DNA of 64,000 bases, taken from Pantanalinema sp. GBBB05 (GTDB taxonomy: Bacteria; Cyanobacteriota; Cyanobacteriia; Leptolyngbyales; Leptolyngbyaceae). The notes under the pieces are model-generated. The model saw only the letters and a list, made by a program, of their open reading frames with translations, was not told the origin of the DNA and searched no databases. Below, one piece after another: positions 1 to 8,348 of the stretch (positions are counted from its first letter, which is position 1; every line of letters starts with the position of its first letter). The DNA lies in the NCBI GenBank assembly GCA_016743235.1, contig VRZD01000004.1:1-64000 (forward strand), read 5' to 3'. A program made the position numbers and the translations under genes.

Positions 1-46
1 AGCTAGACGCTAGACTGGCCAAAAGCTAAGTAGTTTTAATTGTTCT

Positions 47-310
47 GTGGGTTCCCATCGCTTGCCACAAACCACTGCCTATGTCCGCATTACCAACCAG
101 TCTTGGCAACAGGGCAAGATTGCAGGTGAGGTTCGGGCAAATCAGTTTGAGTGGCAATTTGAGTGGTGCTTCCGCCGCGGCGAATTGTCGGTTGAGCCAT
201 CGTTGGGACGCGCTTTAATTAAAGAGCCACTCAATCGATTTCTCGAACAACGCGATTATCAACTTGAACCGGGTAGTGACTATTCCTTTACTATCCGTGG
301 CGAAGTTTAA
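47..310 (+). CDS. DUF3146-type small cyanobacterial protein
   Basis: This 87-residue protein has no known function. The central part (TTAYVRITNQSWQQGKIAGE, then SVEPSLGRALI) looks like the DUF3146 family, a short single-domain group known almost only from cyanobacteria. That match is from memory of the family, not a search. The frame opens with GTG at 47; an in-frame stop at 11-13 rules out a longer form, and there is no clear Shine-Dalgarno sequence. There is no signal peptide or membrane segment, so it is probably cytosolic. The stop codon directly abuts the stop of the convergent YqgF-like gene. Confidence 0.75.
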   Translation: MGSHRLPQTTAYVRITNQSWQQGKIAGEVRANQFEWQFEWCFRRGELSVEPSLGRALIKEPLNRFLEQRDYQLEPGSDYSFTIRGEV

Positions 311-769
311 CTACGTCACTAACTGTTCCAAGTAGCGCTCAATCAGTAAAATCGCCACAATATCATCAACTGGACGGGGAATGCTGCGCAGTGCCTGGGG
401 AATTAACTGATACAGACCTTTCGGTGGAAACATTTGCCAATAGCGATCGCGGGCTTCCAAACTGCTATTCCGTTCATTTACCAGAATTATGCGCAAGGGG
501 TCGGGTAATTCACTTAATTTCCGCTTCCAGTCTCTAGAGGTTGTCTGATCCCCCATAACTAACAGCGAAATGGGATAACGCTGTCGCAAGGTTTCAATCG
601 TAGCGATCGCGTTATCAGTAGTCACAACCTGATGATAGAGCAGCGTTCGATCAACCCCCATCACCGCCAGACCACACTTATAGCGTCCAGGGTCAAACCC
701 CAAAATTACCGGCTGATCCGCAGTAGAGGCAGCGTTACTGTGCATGAAATTCCAAATTGAGTTGCTCAA
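311..769 (-). CDS. YqgF/RuvX-like RNase H-fold nuclease
   Basis: The 152-residue protein has the acidic-residue layout of the YqgF (RuvX) family: Asp26 in GFDPGRYKCG, Glu99 in VNERNSSLEARD, and Asp135/Asp136 in PVDDIVAILL. These match the divalent-metal triad of the RNase H/RuvC fold. E. coli YqgF helps mature the 5' end of 16S rRNA. This protein is the divergent form that many cyanobacteria carry, so exact function is inferred. The frame starts with ATG at 769; a second ATG at 744 would remove a non-conserved N terminus. It runs convergently into the DUF3146 gene with no gap. Confidence 0.75.
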   Translation of the reverse strand: MSNSIWNFMHSNAASTADQPVILGFDPGRYKCGLAVMGVDRTLLYHQVVTTDNAIATIETLRQRYPISLLVMGDQTTSRDWKRKLSELPDPLRIILVNERNSSLEARDRYWQMFPPKGLYQLIPQALRSIPRPVDDIVAILLIERYLEQLVT

Positions 770-931
770 AACCAGACAACACCCAGGCTAAATGATGCCA
801 GGTGCTTGCCTTCAGAATCGCTATAGGTGTTATGATAGCAACCCTAACCAAAGCCAGAGGTCCTTCCTCACCGGAAAAACCTCTTAGCTTGGCTAAATGC
901 TAAAGCTTGTCAAACTTGGAAGAGCGCTAAA

Positions 932-1231
932 TTAGGAATTACCGATCGAACTGCGCGAGGCGCCCATTGGATTGCGACCACCACCCCCTTCCCGAGGTTT
1001 TGCCTTATTCACCTTGAGTTCGCGACCCAACCACTCGGCACCGTCTAGCTCAGAGATTGCCAGATCTTCCTTATCTTCTTCTTCCATATCCACGAAAGCA
1101 AATCCCCGCTTGCGACCGGTCTCTCGATCGGTAGGAAGACTTACGCGGCTGACCTTTCCATACTCAGAAAAAACCTCCCGGATATCCTCTTCACTTGCCT
1201 GAAAGGATAGGTTACCAATATAGATAGTCAC
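932..1231 (-). CDS. RRM-type RNA-binding protein (Rbp family)
   Basis: A 99-residue protein with a single RNA-recognition motif. RNP2 is IYIGNL (residues 3-8) and RNP1 is RGFAFVDM (42-49), followed by a short Gly-rich tail (GGGGRNPMG). Cyanobacterial Rbp proteins of this size bind RNA, and several are cold-induced or help localise mRNA. I chose the GTG at 1231 because GGAGAGA lies 4-5 nt upstream and because the family begins with (M/V)TIY-GNL. The longer frame from 1270 would add 13 unlikely residues. A paralogue with the same RNP spacing lies at 33413-33718. Both genes share TTTGGAGA just before the start codon. Confidence 0.92.
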   Translation of the reverse strand: MTIYIGNLSFQASEEDIREVFSEYGKVSRVSLPTDRETGRKRGFAFVDMEEEDKEDLAISELDGAEWLGRELKVNKAKPREGGGGRNPMGASRSSIGNS

Positions 1232-1332
1232 ACTTCTCTCCAAACCAACTGTGGGGGGCAATTCCGACAAGAACCCGCGATATGAGGATTTGTTGATTGC
1301 GAAGTCTGGTGCGGAACATTTAGATGAACGCT

Positions 1333-1361
1333 ATTATAGCCGATTCCAATGAAAAAACAGC
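1333..1361 (-). promoter_or_regulatory. Candidate promoter for the rbp gene
   Basis: On the minus strand a perfect TATAAT sits at 1338-1333, about 100 nt before the rbp GTG. At 17-nt spacing the -35 position (1361-1356) reads GCTGTT, a poor match, so this may be an activated promoter. It would give a leader of roughly 95 nt, in keeping with the long leaders of cold-regulated rbp genes. Confidence 0.35.
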
Positions 1362-1625
1362 ATAACAGCGTGAATATGTCTACCGCCTAGTGGGTTGATA
1401 TCGCTCCATACCCAGTGAGCCATGGCATATTTTCAGGCAAACCGAACGTTGTACCAGGCGATCAAGATTCATCCCAAGTGGCAATATGGTGCGATCGCTC
1501 TATCGCGCTTCTGGAACTGGGCGTTTTTTTGATCATACTGAGCACCTTTGTCCATCGATCACCCAAGCGGTTTATGATCAAAGGGATTTCCAGGTGTGAA
1601 CGGATAACCTCCAGGGCAAGATGGC
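1339..1625. other. Intergenic region between rbp and ispH
   Basis: About 290 bp between the divergent rbp and ispH genes. It must hold the ispH promoter, but I see no convincing -35/-10 pair, riboswitch or structured RNA. A short plus-strand frame (from 1415) runs into the ispH coding region in another frame and has no family features. Confidence 0.4.
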
Positions 1626-2834
1626 ATGGATACCAAAGCTTTCAAACGATCGCTCAATAGCTCTGAAAACTATCACCGTAAAGGGTTTGGTCACGAAGCC
1701 GATGTAGCAGGGCAGATGGAGTCTGAATATCAGAGTGACCTGATTCAGCAGATTCGCGAGCATAACTTCACCCTACAACGGGGTCAGGCGACGATTCGGT
1801 TAGCCCAGGCATTTGGGTTCTGTTGGGGTGTAGAACGGGCAGTGGCGATGGCATATGAAACTCGCCAGCATTTTCCCCAAGAGCGGATCTGGATTACGAA
1901 TGAAATTATTCACAACCCTTCAGTGAATCAACGCCTGCGGGAAATGGCGGTCGATTTTATCCCAATGGCGAATGGGCAAAAAGATTTTTCTGGAGTGACA
2001 CCGGGAGATGTGGTAATTCTGCCGGCCTTTGGTGCCAGTGTGCAGGAAATGCAATTACTCAACGATCGCAATTGTACGATCGTCGATACCACTTGTCCCT
2101 GGGTTTCCAAAGTTTGGAATACCGTCGAAAAACACAAAAAGAGCCGCTATACCTCGATTATTCACGGCAAATATAATCACGAAGAAACGATCGCGACCAG
2201 TTCATTCGCAGGGACTTACCTGATTGTTTTAAACCTCAAAGAAGCGGAATACGTTGCCAACTACATCCTAAATGGCGGCGATCGCGATGAGTTTATGAGC
2301 AAATTTAGCCGCTCCTGTTCTGAAGGCTTTGATCCCGAGCGGGACCTAGAGCGGATTGGGATTGCCAACCAAACCACCATGCTGAAAGGAGAAACCGAGC
2401 AGATCGGGAAATTACTGGAGCATACAATGATGCGGAAGTATGGTCCCGATCAACTCAATCAGCACTTCCTCAGCTTTAATACCATTTGTGATGCGACGCA
2501 GGAACGCCAAGACGCCATGTTTGATTTGGTCAAAGACCCGATCGATCTCATGGTGGTAATTGGGGGCTACAACTCCTCCAACACAACTCACTTACAAGAG
2601 ATTGCGATCGAACGGGGTATTCCCTCCTATCACATTGATAGTGCCGATCGCATTGGTCCTGGAAACCGCATTCAGCACAAACCGCTCCATCGCGATTTAG
2701 AACTGGCTGAGCCTTGGCTCCCTGATGGGCATGTCACGATCGGTATTACCTCCGGTGCCTCTACTCCCGATAAGGTAGTTGAGGATGTACTGGAGAAAAT
2801 TTTCGCCCTCAAAGCGGCAGTGAGTGTGGGATAG
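1626..2834 (+). CDS. ispH: 4-hydroxy-3-methylbut-2-enyl diphosphate reductase
   Basis: IspH (LytB) is the last enzyme of the MEP isoprenoid pathway. It reduces HMBPP to IPP and DMAPP using a [4Fe-4S] cluster. All three cluster cysteines are visible: Cys66 ([10 protein letters not shown]), Cys157 ([11 protein letters not shown]) and Cys288 ([11 protein letters not shown]). The 402-residue length and the N terminus [16 protein letters not shown] are those of the long cyanobacterial/plastid type, and this supports the ATG at 1626. A nearby ATG at 1621 is out of frame. In cyanobacteria the electrons come from ferredoxin, and the products feed carotenoid, phytol and quinone synthesis. The gene ends in a hairpin shared with the convergent SLH gene. 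Confidence 0.97.
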   Translation: MDTKAFKRSLNSSENYHRKGFGHEADVAGQMESEYQSDLIQQIREHNFTLQRGQATIRLAQAFGFCWGVERAVAMAYETRQHFPQERIWITNEIIHNPSVNQRLREMAVDFIPMANGQKDFSGVTPGDVVILPAFGASVQEMQLLNDRNCTIVDTTCPWVSKVWNTVEKHKKSRYTSIIHGKYNHEETIATSSFAGTYLIVLNLKEAEYVANYILNGGDRDEFMSKFSRSCSEGFDPERDLERIGIANQTTMLKGETEQIGKLLEHTMMRKYGPDQLNQHFLSFNTICDATQERQDAMFDLVKDPIDLMVVIGGYNSSNTTHLQEIAIERGIPSYHIDSADRIGPGNRIQHKPLHRDLELAEPWLPDGHVTIGITSGASTPDKVVEDVLEKIFALKAAVSVG

Positions 2835-2841
2835 AGAGGGG

Positions 2842-2893
2842 GAGATAGGGAGATAGAGGTTTAGCTTCCTCACCCTCCTCACCTCCCTATCTC
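2842..2893. repeat. Purine/pyrimidine hairpin element at ispH 3' end
   Basis: GAGATAGGGAG (2842-2852) is perfectly complementary to CTCCCTATCTC (2883-2893), with an inner GAGG/CCTC pairing at 2856-2859 and 2868-2871. The hairpin fills the gap between the convergent ispH and SLH genes, so it may stop transcription from both sides, though it has no T-run. Its composition matches a repeat family also seen near 9324, 11036, 34988 and 43043. Confidence 0.7.
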
Positions 2894-2897
2894 TGAC

Positions 2898-5003
2898 TCA
2901 GGCATTGACAATATAGGGAGAATTAATCGCGACTGCTCGTCCAGCTTGGACCAAGGCTTGATAGACCGTAGCAGCAACTTCGGCACGGGTGGCATCCCGA
3001 TTGGGATTCAGCTGGCTGACGTTCGGGTAGTTCACCACCATATCGCGTTGAGTCGCCGCAGCAATTTGGTTCTGGGCATATTGGGGAATGTTGGTGCGAT
3101 CGTCATAGGCATTCAGAACAGTAGTATTGCCCGCCGGATAGCCCAAACCGCTGACCAGGGAAACAAAAATTTGTAGCCTTAATACGTTTTGAGCAGGTTG
3201 GAAAGTGCCATCTGGGAAGCCAGAAATGAAGCCCGCCCGATAGGCACGATCGATAAAGCTTTTTGCCCAAAAATCGCTCGGAACATCCGAGAAGGTAACC
3301 GCCTCTCGCTTGGGGACTGGGTTAAAGGCACCCACAATTAAGGAGGCGTACTGTGCCCGATTCATTGGCAGATCTGGTTTAAAGCTGCCATCTGGGAAGC
3401 CACCGATTAGGTTTTGAGCTGCTAACCCGGAGATAAACGCTTCTGCCCAATGCCCTTGAATATCTGTAAAAGCTGCCGTGGACAGATTGGGATTAACAAT
3501 ATAAGGCGAGGAGATTGCCGGAGCCTGGTTGAGTGCAACTAAAGATTGATAGACCATTGCCACCATTTCTGCCCTGGTGCAATCTCGCATAGGTTCTAAT
3601 TGCCGCACATTGGGATAGTTGACTACCATCCGTTGTTGGGTAGCGGTAGCCACACGATCGGTGGCATAACTGGGGATTTGAGCCCGATCGGTGTAGATGG
3701 TTAGCACCGCTGGAGTTCCCCCGGTTAGTCCTAAGCCACTGACTAAGGAGACGACCGCCTGCACACGGGTCAAGTTTTGGTCGGGACGGAATGATCCATC
3801 TGGAAATCCAGTGATAAACCCCATTTGGTTGGCTTCTCGAATAAACGGAAACGCCCAAAACGTCTGAGGCACATCGCTAAAGGTTGCCACAGGTTGTTTA
3901 GCAGGTAGGTTAAATGCATTCGAAATGACTGCCGCATATTGAGCGCGGGTAATTGGAGCTTCTGGCTTAAACGTACCATCCGGGAAGCCACTCACCAAAT
4001 TCCGGCTGACTAAAGCCTGAATAAACGGGGCTGCCCAGTGTCCGGCAGTATCGGTAAAGCCACCCGGTCCTGGGGAACCCGTAGGAGTGGGAGTAGGCGT
4101 AGGAGTCGGGGTCGAGGTTGAAGTTGGGGTAGGAGTAGGGACTTCTCCACCAACCAAATCCACCGCTCCGCGAATTTTGGCAGGATTCACCTGGTTACCG
4201 ACCGAGATGATGGTCAATGCCGTGTTGTTGTTAATATCGTACTCGGTGTTATCTCGAAAGATGTTACCCGCTGGCTCTTGGGCTTTGCCGAGATCCGGTA
4301 ATGCTCGCTCGATCGTTACTAAGCCTTCACTCGAATTACGCTCAATAATATTGTTTCGCAGCACCGGACGAGCTTCCTGCGTCAAAACTAATCCAGAGCG
4401 GTTCTCTACAAACCGGTTATCCGTGAGTAAAGGGGCAGCACTATCACTAATGGCCATGCCAAATCCCGTTTTCTGGCACAGATTTCGCCGCCACTCCCCT
4501 TTGGCATTCCGCACCACACTAAAACCATTGGCATCATTCTGAACTGCCACACAATCTAACACCGAAGGCGTGGCAGTCCCCGTAGCAAATATCCCTTCTC
4601 GCTTGCAAGCAGTAAACGTACAGTTGGCAATCGTGGGATTGGTCGATTCAATCCAAACGCCTGTACCTCTCGTATCTGGATTAGTGACCGTTACCCCTCG
4701 CAACTTAGAATTGTTCTCCATCCGGAAGGTAATATTCTGTCGCGCAAAGGTGGGGCTAATGTACTGTCCACTTCCCTGGACCAAAATGCCATTACCCTTA
4801 GTAGATTCATTCCCTTGCACGGTGACTCCAGCCGGGATGACGATCGGAAATACCTCACCATTAGCGGTGCTGTAAGTCCCCGCTGATAACTGCACAGCGT
4901 CACCTGATTTAGCTTGTTGTAAAGCCCGGGTCAGACTCTTCAGGGGTGCAGTTTGGCTACCATTAGCACTATCACTGCCAGTAGCTGGATTGACATAAAG
5001 CAT
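2898..5003 (-). CDS. DUF1565 beta-helix protein with six SLH modules
   Basis: 701 residues in three parts. Residues 1-285 are a parallel beta-helix of the DUF1565 type (LYVNPATGSDSANGSQTAPL at the start, then repeated short turns). Residues 288-309 are a Pro-Thr linker. Residues 316-699 hold two consecutive SLH triplets. The modules show GHWA-PFI and GF-DGTF-P-TRAQ patterns; the third of each triplet is degenerate (MVVNYPNV). SLH domains bind pyruvylated wall polymers, so a surface or periplasmic role is likely. There is no obvious signal peptide at this ATG, so export is not explained, or an upstream non-ATG start was missed. The two triplets align at an offset of 196 residues and both end in SPYIVN. 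Confidence 0.88.
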   Translation of the reverse strand: MLYVNPATGSDSANGSQTAPLKSLTRALQQAKSGDAVQLSAGTYSTANGEVFPIVIPAGVTVQGNESTKGNGILVQGSGQYISPTFARQNITFRMENNSKLRGVTVTNPDTRGTGVWIESTNPTIANCTFTACKREGIFATGTATPSVLDCVAVQNDANGFSVVRNAKGEWRRNLCQKTGFGMAISDSAAPLLTDNRFVENRSGLVLTQEARPVLRNNIIERNSSEGLVTIERALPDLGKAQEPAGNIFRDNTEYDINNNTALTIISVGNQVNPAKIRGAVDLVGGEVPTPTPTSTSTPTPTPTPTPTGSPGPGGFTDTAGHWAAPFIQALVSRNLVSGFPDGTFKPEAPITRAQYAAVISNAFNLPAKQPVATFSDVPQTFWAFPFIREANQMGFITGFPDGSFRPDQNLTRVQAVVSLVSGLGLTGGTPAVLTIYTDRAQIPSYATDRVATATQQRMVVNYPNVRQLEPMRDCTRAEMVAMVYQSLVALNQAPAISSPYIVNPNLSTAAFTDIQGHWAEAFISGLAAQNLIGGFPDGSFKPDLPMNRAQYASLIVGAFNPVPKREAVTFSDVPSDFWAKSFIDRAYRAGFISGFPDGTFQPAQNVLRLQIFVSLVSGLGYPAGNTTVLNAYDDRTNIPQYAQNQIAAATQRDMVVNYPNVSQLNPNRDATRAEVAATVYQALVQAGRAVAINSPYIVNA
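4077..4142 (-). repeat. Hexanucleotide tandem repeat encoding a Pro-Thr linker
   Basis: A short microsatellite of GG(A/C/T)GT(A/G)-type units on the plus strand encodes about 22 alternating Pro/Thr/Ser residues that join the beta-helix to the SLH modules. Its copy number is likely to vary by slippage in steps that keep the frame. Confidence 0.8.
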
Positions 5004-5289
5004 AACTGAGGAAGCTCCTACGAACGTTAGGGTGTGGGCTGGGGTTAACTCACTTGACGATTATGCCTACTACTTGCAATCTGGAGCTTTCATGTTGCAT
5101 TTGGTAACAGGAGCAAACAGGGAGAAGAACAGCAAGAAGGGTAAGTAGATGAAGATGAGGAGAGTGGATTGATGGGGAGAGCTACGATGAATGACCTGCA
5201 CTTGTCTACAATGAAGTGACAATCAATGGCAGACATTGGTGCTTCTCGCCCCTTACCTCCTTCTAGCTTTTCATCCGCTTTCAAATCAA

Positions 5290-5613
5290 ATGCTTATCCT
5301 CGTTCTGGTAGCAAATTTATTGATTGGCTTGACTTGTCTGTTTGTCGCTTGGCAAGTCTGGCAGCTGCGGCGCAGTCTGGCACAGGTGACTCATACTTTG
5401 CTGTATGTCGAAGAGGCTGTGCATGGGGTGCTATATGGAGCACCAGGAGCAATTGTGATTGCTAAACGGGGCACTCACCAACTCCGCAAAAACTATCGCC
5501 AGCTTGAGGGACAGTTACAACGAATGCAGCAGGTGATGGGACTGTTGAGTATGGGACAGTTTCTGTGGCAGCGTCGGAGTGTCCGGTTACGGCGATCGCG
5601 AGTGACTCGTTAG
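5290..5613 (+). CDS. Small membrane-anchored protein, unknown function
   Basis: A 107-residue protein that opens with a hydrophobic helix (MLILVLVANLLIGLTCLFVA). It continues with a charged, probably helical region (LRKNYRQLEGQLQRMQQVMG) and a basic tail (RRSVRLRRSRVTR). I do not recognise a named family. The ATG at 5290 puts the membrane segment at the N terminus; a TTG at 5236 is also in frame. It precedes the YtxH-domain and DUF948-like genes on the same strand, all short, membrane-anchored and helical. This suggests a shared envelope or stress role, which is inference. Confidence 0.6.
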   Translation: MLILVLVANLLIGLTCLFVAWQVWQLRRSLAQVTHTLLYVEEAVHGVLYGAPGAIVIAKRGTHQLRKNYRQLEGQLQRMQQVMGLLSMGQFLWQRRSVRLRRSRVTR

Positions 5614-5770
5614 AGCGATGCTAAGGGTCAGGTGCAGCGATCGGCATCTAGACCAGAATTCAGATCAGTTCTCGGCATCCTCCTAACTCATACCAGAGGT
5701 GAGTTGATGTTGGGGTAGATTAGATTAGGTGGAACGGGGTTCAGAACTATGCAAAGGATAAAGCTCAACA

Positions 5771-6124
5771 ATGGCAAATAATCGTTCTGGAGCATTTTTA
5801 GGTGGATTGCTGTTAGGTGCAGCGGTAGGCAGCATCACCGGCATCCTGATTGCGCCTCGTCCGGGTCGAGAAACTCGCCAACTGCTAAAAAAGTCTGCTG
5901 ATGCTTTACCCGAACTGGCAGAAGACTTATCTACCAGTGTGCAGCTCCAGGCAGATCGCCTCTCTGAAACAGCATTGCGGAATTGGGACAGTACATTAGT
6001 GCGGCTGAAGGAGGCGATCGCAGCTGGTTTAGAAGCAACCCAACGGGAACAACAAACCGTAGAAACTACCGTGACTGATCTTTCGTCCAGTACCAGTCCC
6101 TCAATGCGTGATCCTTTGCTGTAG
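5771..6124 (+). CDS. YtxH-domain protein
   Basis: 117 residues. The N terminus (SGAFLGGLLLGAAVGSITG, then LIAPRPGRETR) is the Gly-rich membrane segment plus A-P-SG-ETR motif of YtxH proteins, sometimes annotated as gas-vesicle-like. The rest is amphipathic helix. YtxH proteins are linked to general stress in Bacillus, and the biochemical role is unknown. No other gas vesicle gene is present. The next gene starts 11 nt downstream, so the two are probably co-transcribed. Confidence 0.85.
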   Translation: MANNRSGAFLGGLLLGAAVGSITGILIAPRPGRETRQLLKKSADALPELAEDLSTSVQLQADRLSETALRNWDSTLVRLKEAIAAGLEATQREQQTVETTVTDLSSSTSPSMRDPLL

Positions 6125-6135
6125 GCAACCCTACT

Positions 6136-6798
6136 GTGACCGAACCTCTTTTTTGGCTAGTTTTATCACTTCTGTTCGTCACTATTAGCTTGACGGTAGT
6201 GCTGATCGTCGCCATTCCGACTCTATTAGAGTTGGGGCGAGCTGCCCGTAGCGCTGAAAAATTGTTTGAAACTCTCCGCCGTGAATTTCCCCCTACCCTG
6301 GAAGCGATCCGGCTAACGGGGATGGAAATTAGTGATTTGACCGACGATGTCAGCCAGGGAGTGCAAAGTGCTAACCAAGTTGTGCAACAGGTTGATCAAA
6401 GTTTAAGTGGGGTACGGCAACAAGCCCGCAAAGTCCAGCTGGGTACACGCAATGTCATGACTGGAATCAAAGCGGCCTGGAAAACCTTTACCAAACCGCA
6501 GCCATCGGTCAGCCCTCGTAGATCGGTCGATCGTTTACCTCCCGGTCGGTTAGATGCAGAGATTGAGCCTTTACGAGAGCCACCAAATTCGCATCGGGTC
6601 CTGGATGGTTTACCGTATCCTCAGGACACTAGTATTTCAGCAAATCAGACTGCCGTTGAACCTAATGAAATCTCCTTACGATCGCAAGCGGCTGCCAAAT
6701 CAGCCTCAGAACTTGATCCCCGCTATTTACCGAGTGACCGAGGAGACAATGCTGCGATCGATACCCCGTTAGAAGAAGATTCTTACTGGGAACGCTGA
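6136..6798 (+). CDS. DUF948-like membrane-anchored coiled-coil protein
   Basis: 220 residues: a strong N-terminal membrane helix (LFWLVLSLLFVTISLTVVLI), then helical coiled-coil (LGRAARSAEKLFETLRREFP; SQGVQSANQVVQQVDQSLSG) and a polar, low-complexity C-terminal third. The pattern resembles DUF948 proteins, which often accompany YtxH proteins, as here. It starts with GTG at 6136. Its last 16 bp overlap the 3' end of the convergent TPR-glycosyltransferase gene. Confidence 0.75.
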   Translation: MTEPLFWLVLSLLFVTISLTVVLIVAIPTLLELGRAARSAEKLFETLRREFPPTLEAIRLTGMEISDLTDDVSQGVQSANQVVQQVDQSLSGVRQQARKVQLGTRNVMTGIKAAWKTFTKPQPSVSPRRSVDRLPPGRLDAEIEPLREPPNSHRVLDGLPYPQDTSISANQTAVEPNEISLRSQAAAKSASELDPRYLPSDRGDNAAIDTPLEEDSYWER

Positions 6799-8339
6799 TA
6801 GCGGTCAACGAGGGATTTGAGAGCCACGGCTACATCTTGACAGACAGACGACCAGTGATTGTAGCGAGACTGACGAAACAATTGGGCACTGGGATACCAG
6901 GGGCTATCCTGCCGCTGTAAAAGCCAACGCCAATCTGGGGCAGCAGATAGCAACAGCCATACAGGCTTGCCCATTGCCCCAGCCAGATGTGCGACTGAAG
7001 TATCCACCGAAATCACCAAATCTAGCTGCGCGATCGCTGCTGCTGTATCCGCGAAATCCTGCAAGTGAGAACTGAGATCTTGGATCGGCAATTGATCCGT
7101 CAGTTCGTGACGGTGTTCACCGATTTGCAAACTATAGAATGCCACATGGGGGATCTGGACAATTGGTAGAAGTTCTTTGATCGAACAGGAGCGCTGGCGA
7201 TCGTGAGAATGCTTAGGATCACCGCCCCAGACTAAACCAACCTTCAGCGTACTAGATGGACAAGGGGGCAGCGGGAAGCGATCATCTGGTGGTAACAGAT
7301 AGGGGATTGTCGCCGGAATTGACGTTAAGGTGGTCGAAAAAATGTGCGGCAAGCTGAGCACCGAAGCTTGCACCGCAAATTCTGGTAGTGGTTCGCCCAG
7401 TGCGATGACTTGTTTGACCCCTGGTAAGGTTTGAAATAATCGGACTAAGGGTGGCTGACACTCAATAATCACCTGCCCACCCCGCTGGAGCACCAATGGG
7501 ACGTAACGAATAAATTGCATCGTATCGCCCAATCCCGAACCAGCTTCGGCATAAAGCAAAATCGGTTGTCCTGACAGGGGTGATCCATCCCAAGCAGGTT
7601 GGGAGAACGATCGCGGGGTAGATGCCATCCCTAATCGCCACTGATCATACTCAGCAAACCCCCGCTGCAAATCGCCAGAAATGAGAAGGGCACGAATCCG
7701 GCTGCCGCGTAGTTTGACGTGCTGCGGAAATTGCCCGATCGCCCGGTCATATAACGCGATGGCAGCGGCAATATTTCCTTGATCCTGTAGCGCATCACCC
7801 AGATCGCGATAGGCAGCCGGATGATTGGGGCTGAGTTGCAAAGCCGTTTGATAGTGGGCGATCGCTTGAGCTAGGTCGCCCCGTTCCTTATAGGCATGAC
7901 CAAGATTACTATGTGCCTCTGGTAGGTTGGGCTGAAGCTGGATTGCTGTTTGGTAACGCCCGATCGCCGCCGTTAAATTCCCCTGTTGCTGCAACGTAGT
8001 GCCCAAATTGATCAGGGCATGGGGATTGTCTGGCTGTAAGCGCAGTGCCGCATGATAGTGCTCGATCGCGGTAGTGAGCTTGCCCTGTTGCTGCCATGCA
8101 GCGCCCAGATTGATATGCGCATCGACAAAATTAGGCTGGACAACTAGTGCCCTTTGATACCAGGCGATCGCATTGGTCACCTGTCCAGTTTGCTGGGCTA
8201 CTAATCCTAATAAATATAGAACATTTGGCTGTTCTGGCTGTTGTTGTAACACTTGACGATACAGTTGCTCCGCCGCGACCAATTGTCCAGCCTGATGCAG
8301 TTGGATCGCCGTTGCTAGAGTTGCCGCGATCGTAGACAT
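6783..8339 (-). CDS. TPR repeat / GT9-like glycosyltransferase fusion
   Basis: 518 residues. The first ~215 are consecutive TPR units (for example YQRALVVQPNFVDAHINLGA), five to six full repeats. The C-terminal half is a GT-B-fold glycosyltransferase resembling heptosyltransferases and the SPINDLY/OGT-like group: GSGLGDTMQFIRYVPLV, KVGLVWGGDPKHSHD, and the nucleotide-sugar signature DLVISVDTSVAHLAGAMGKP. In bacteria this architecture glycosylates proteins or surface polymers; the substrate cannot be told. Its ATG is 9 nt from the mutL stop codon and both genes are on the minus strand, so mutL transcripts may read into it. Confidence 0.88.
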   Translation of the reverse strand: MSTIAATLATAIQLHQAGQLVAAEQLYRQVLQQQPEQPNVLYLLGLVAQQTGQVTNAIAWYQRALVVQPNFVDAHINLGAAWQQQGKLTTAIEHYHAALRLQPDNPHALINLGTTLQQQGNLTAAIGRYQTAIQLQPNLPEAHSNLGHAYKERGDLAQAIAHYQTALQLSPNHPAAYRDLGDALQDQGNIAAAIALYDRAIGQFPQHVKLRGSRIRALLISGDLQRGFAEYDQWRLGMASTPRSFSQPAWDGSPLSGQPILLYAEAGSGLGDTMQFIRYVPLVLQRGGQVIIECQPPLVRLFQTLPGVKQVIALGEPLPEFAVQASVLSLPHIFSTTLTSIPATIPYLLPPDDRFPLPPCPSSTLKVGLVWGGDPKHSHDRQRSCSIKELLPIVQIPHVAFYSLQIGEHRHELTDQLPIQDLSSHLQDFADTAAAIAQLDLVISVDTSVAHLAGAMGKPVWLLLSAAPDWRWLLQRQDSPWYPSAQLFRQSRYNHWSSVCQDVAVALKSLVDRYQRSQ

Positions 8340-8348
8340 GAGCCAACC

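Noticed and set aside
1415..1660. 81-codon frame upstream of ispH
   Set aside because: Overlaps the ispH start in another frame; no family features or Shine-Dalgarno.
4087..4542. 151-codon plus-strand frame over the Pro-Thr linker
   Set aside because: Val/Gly repeats are the antisense of the microsatellite; the beta-helix protein on the minus strand explains the region.
5771..6124. Gas vesicle gene
   Set aside because: YtxH proteins are often named gas-vesicle-like, but no gvp gene is present and the motif is YtxH.
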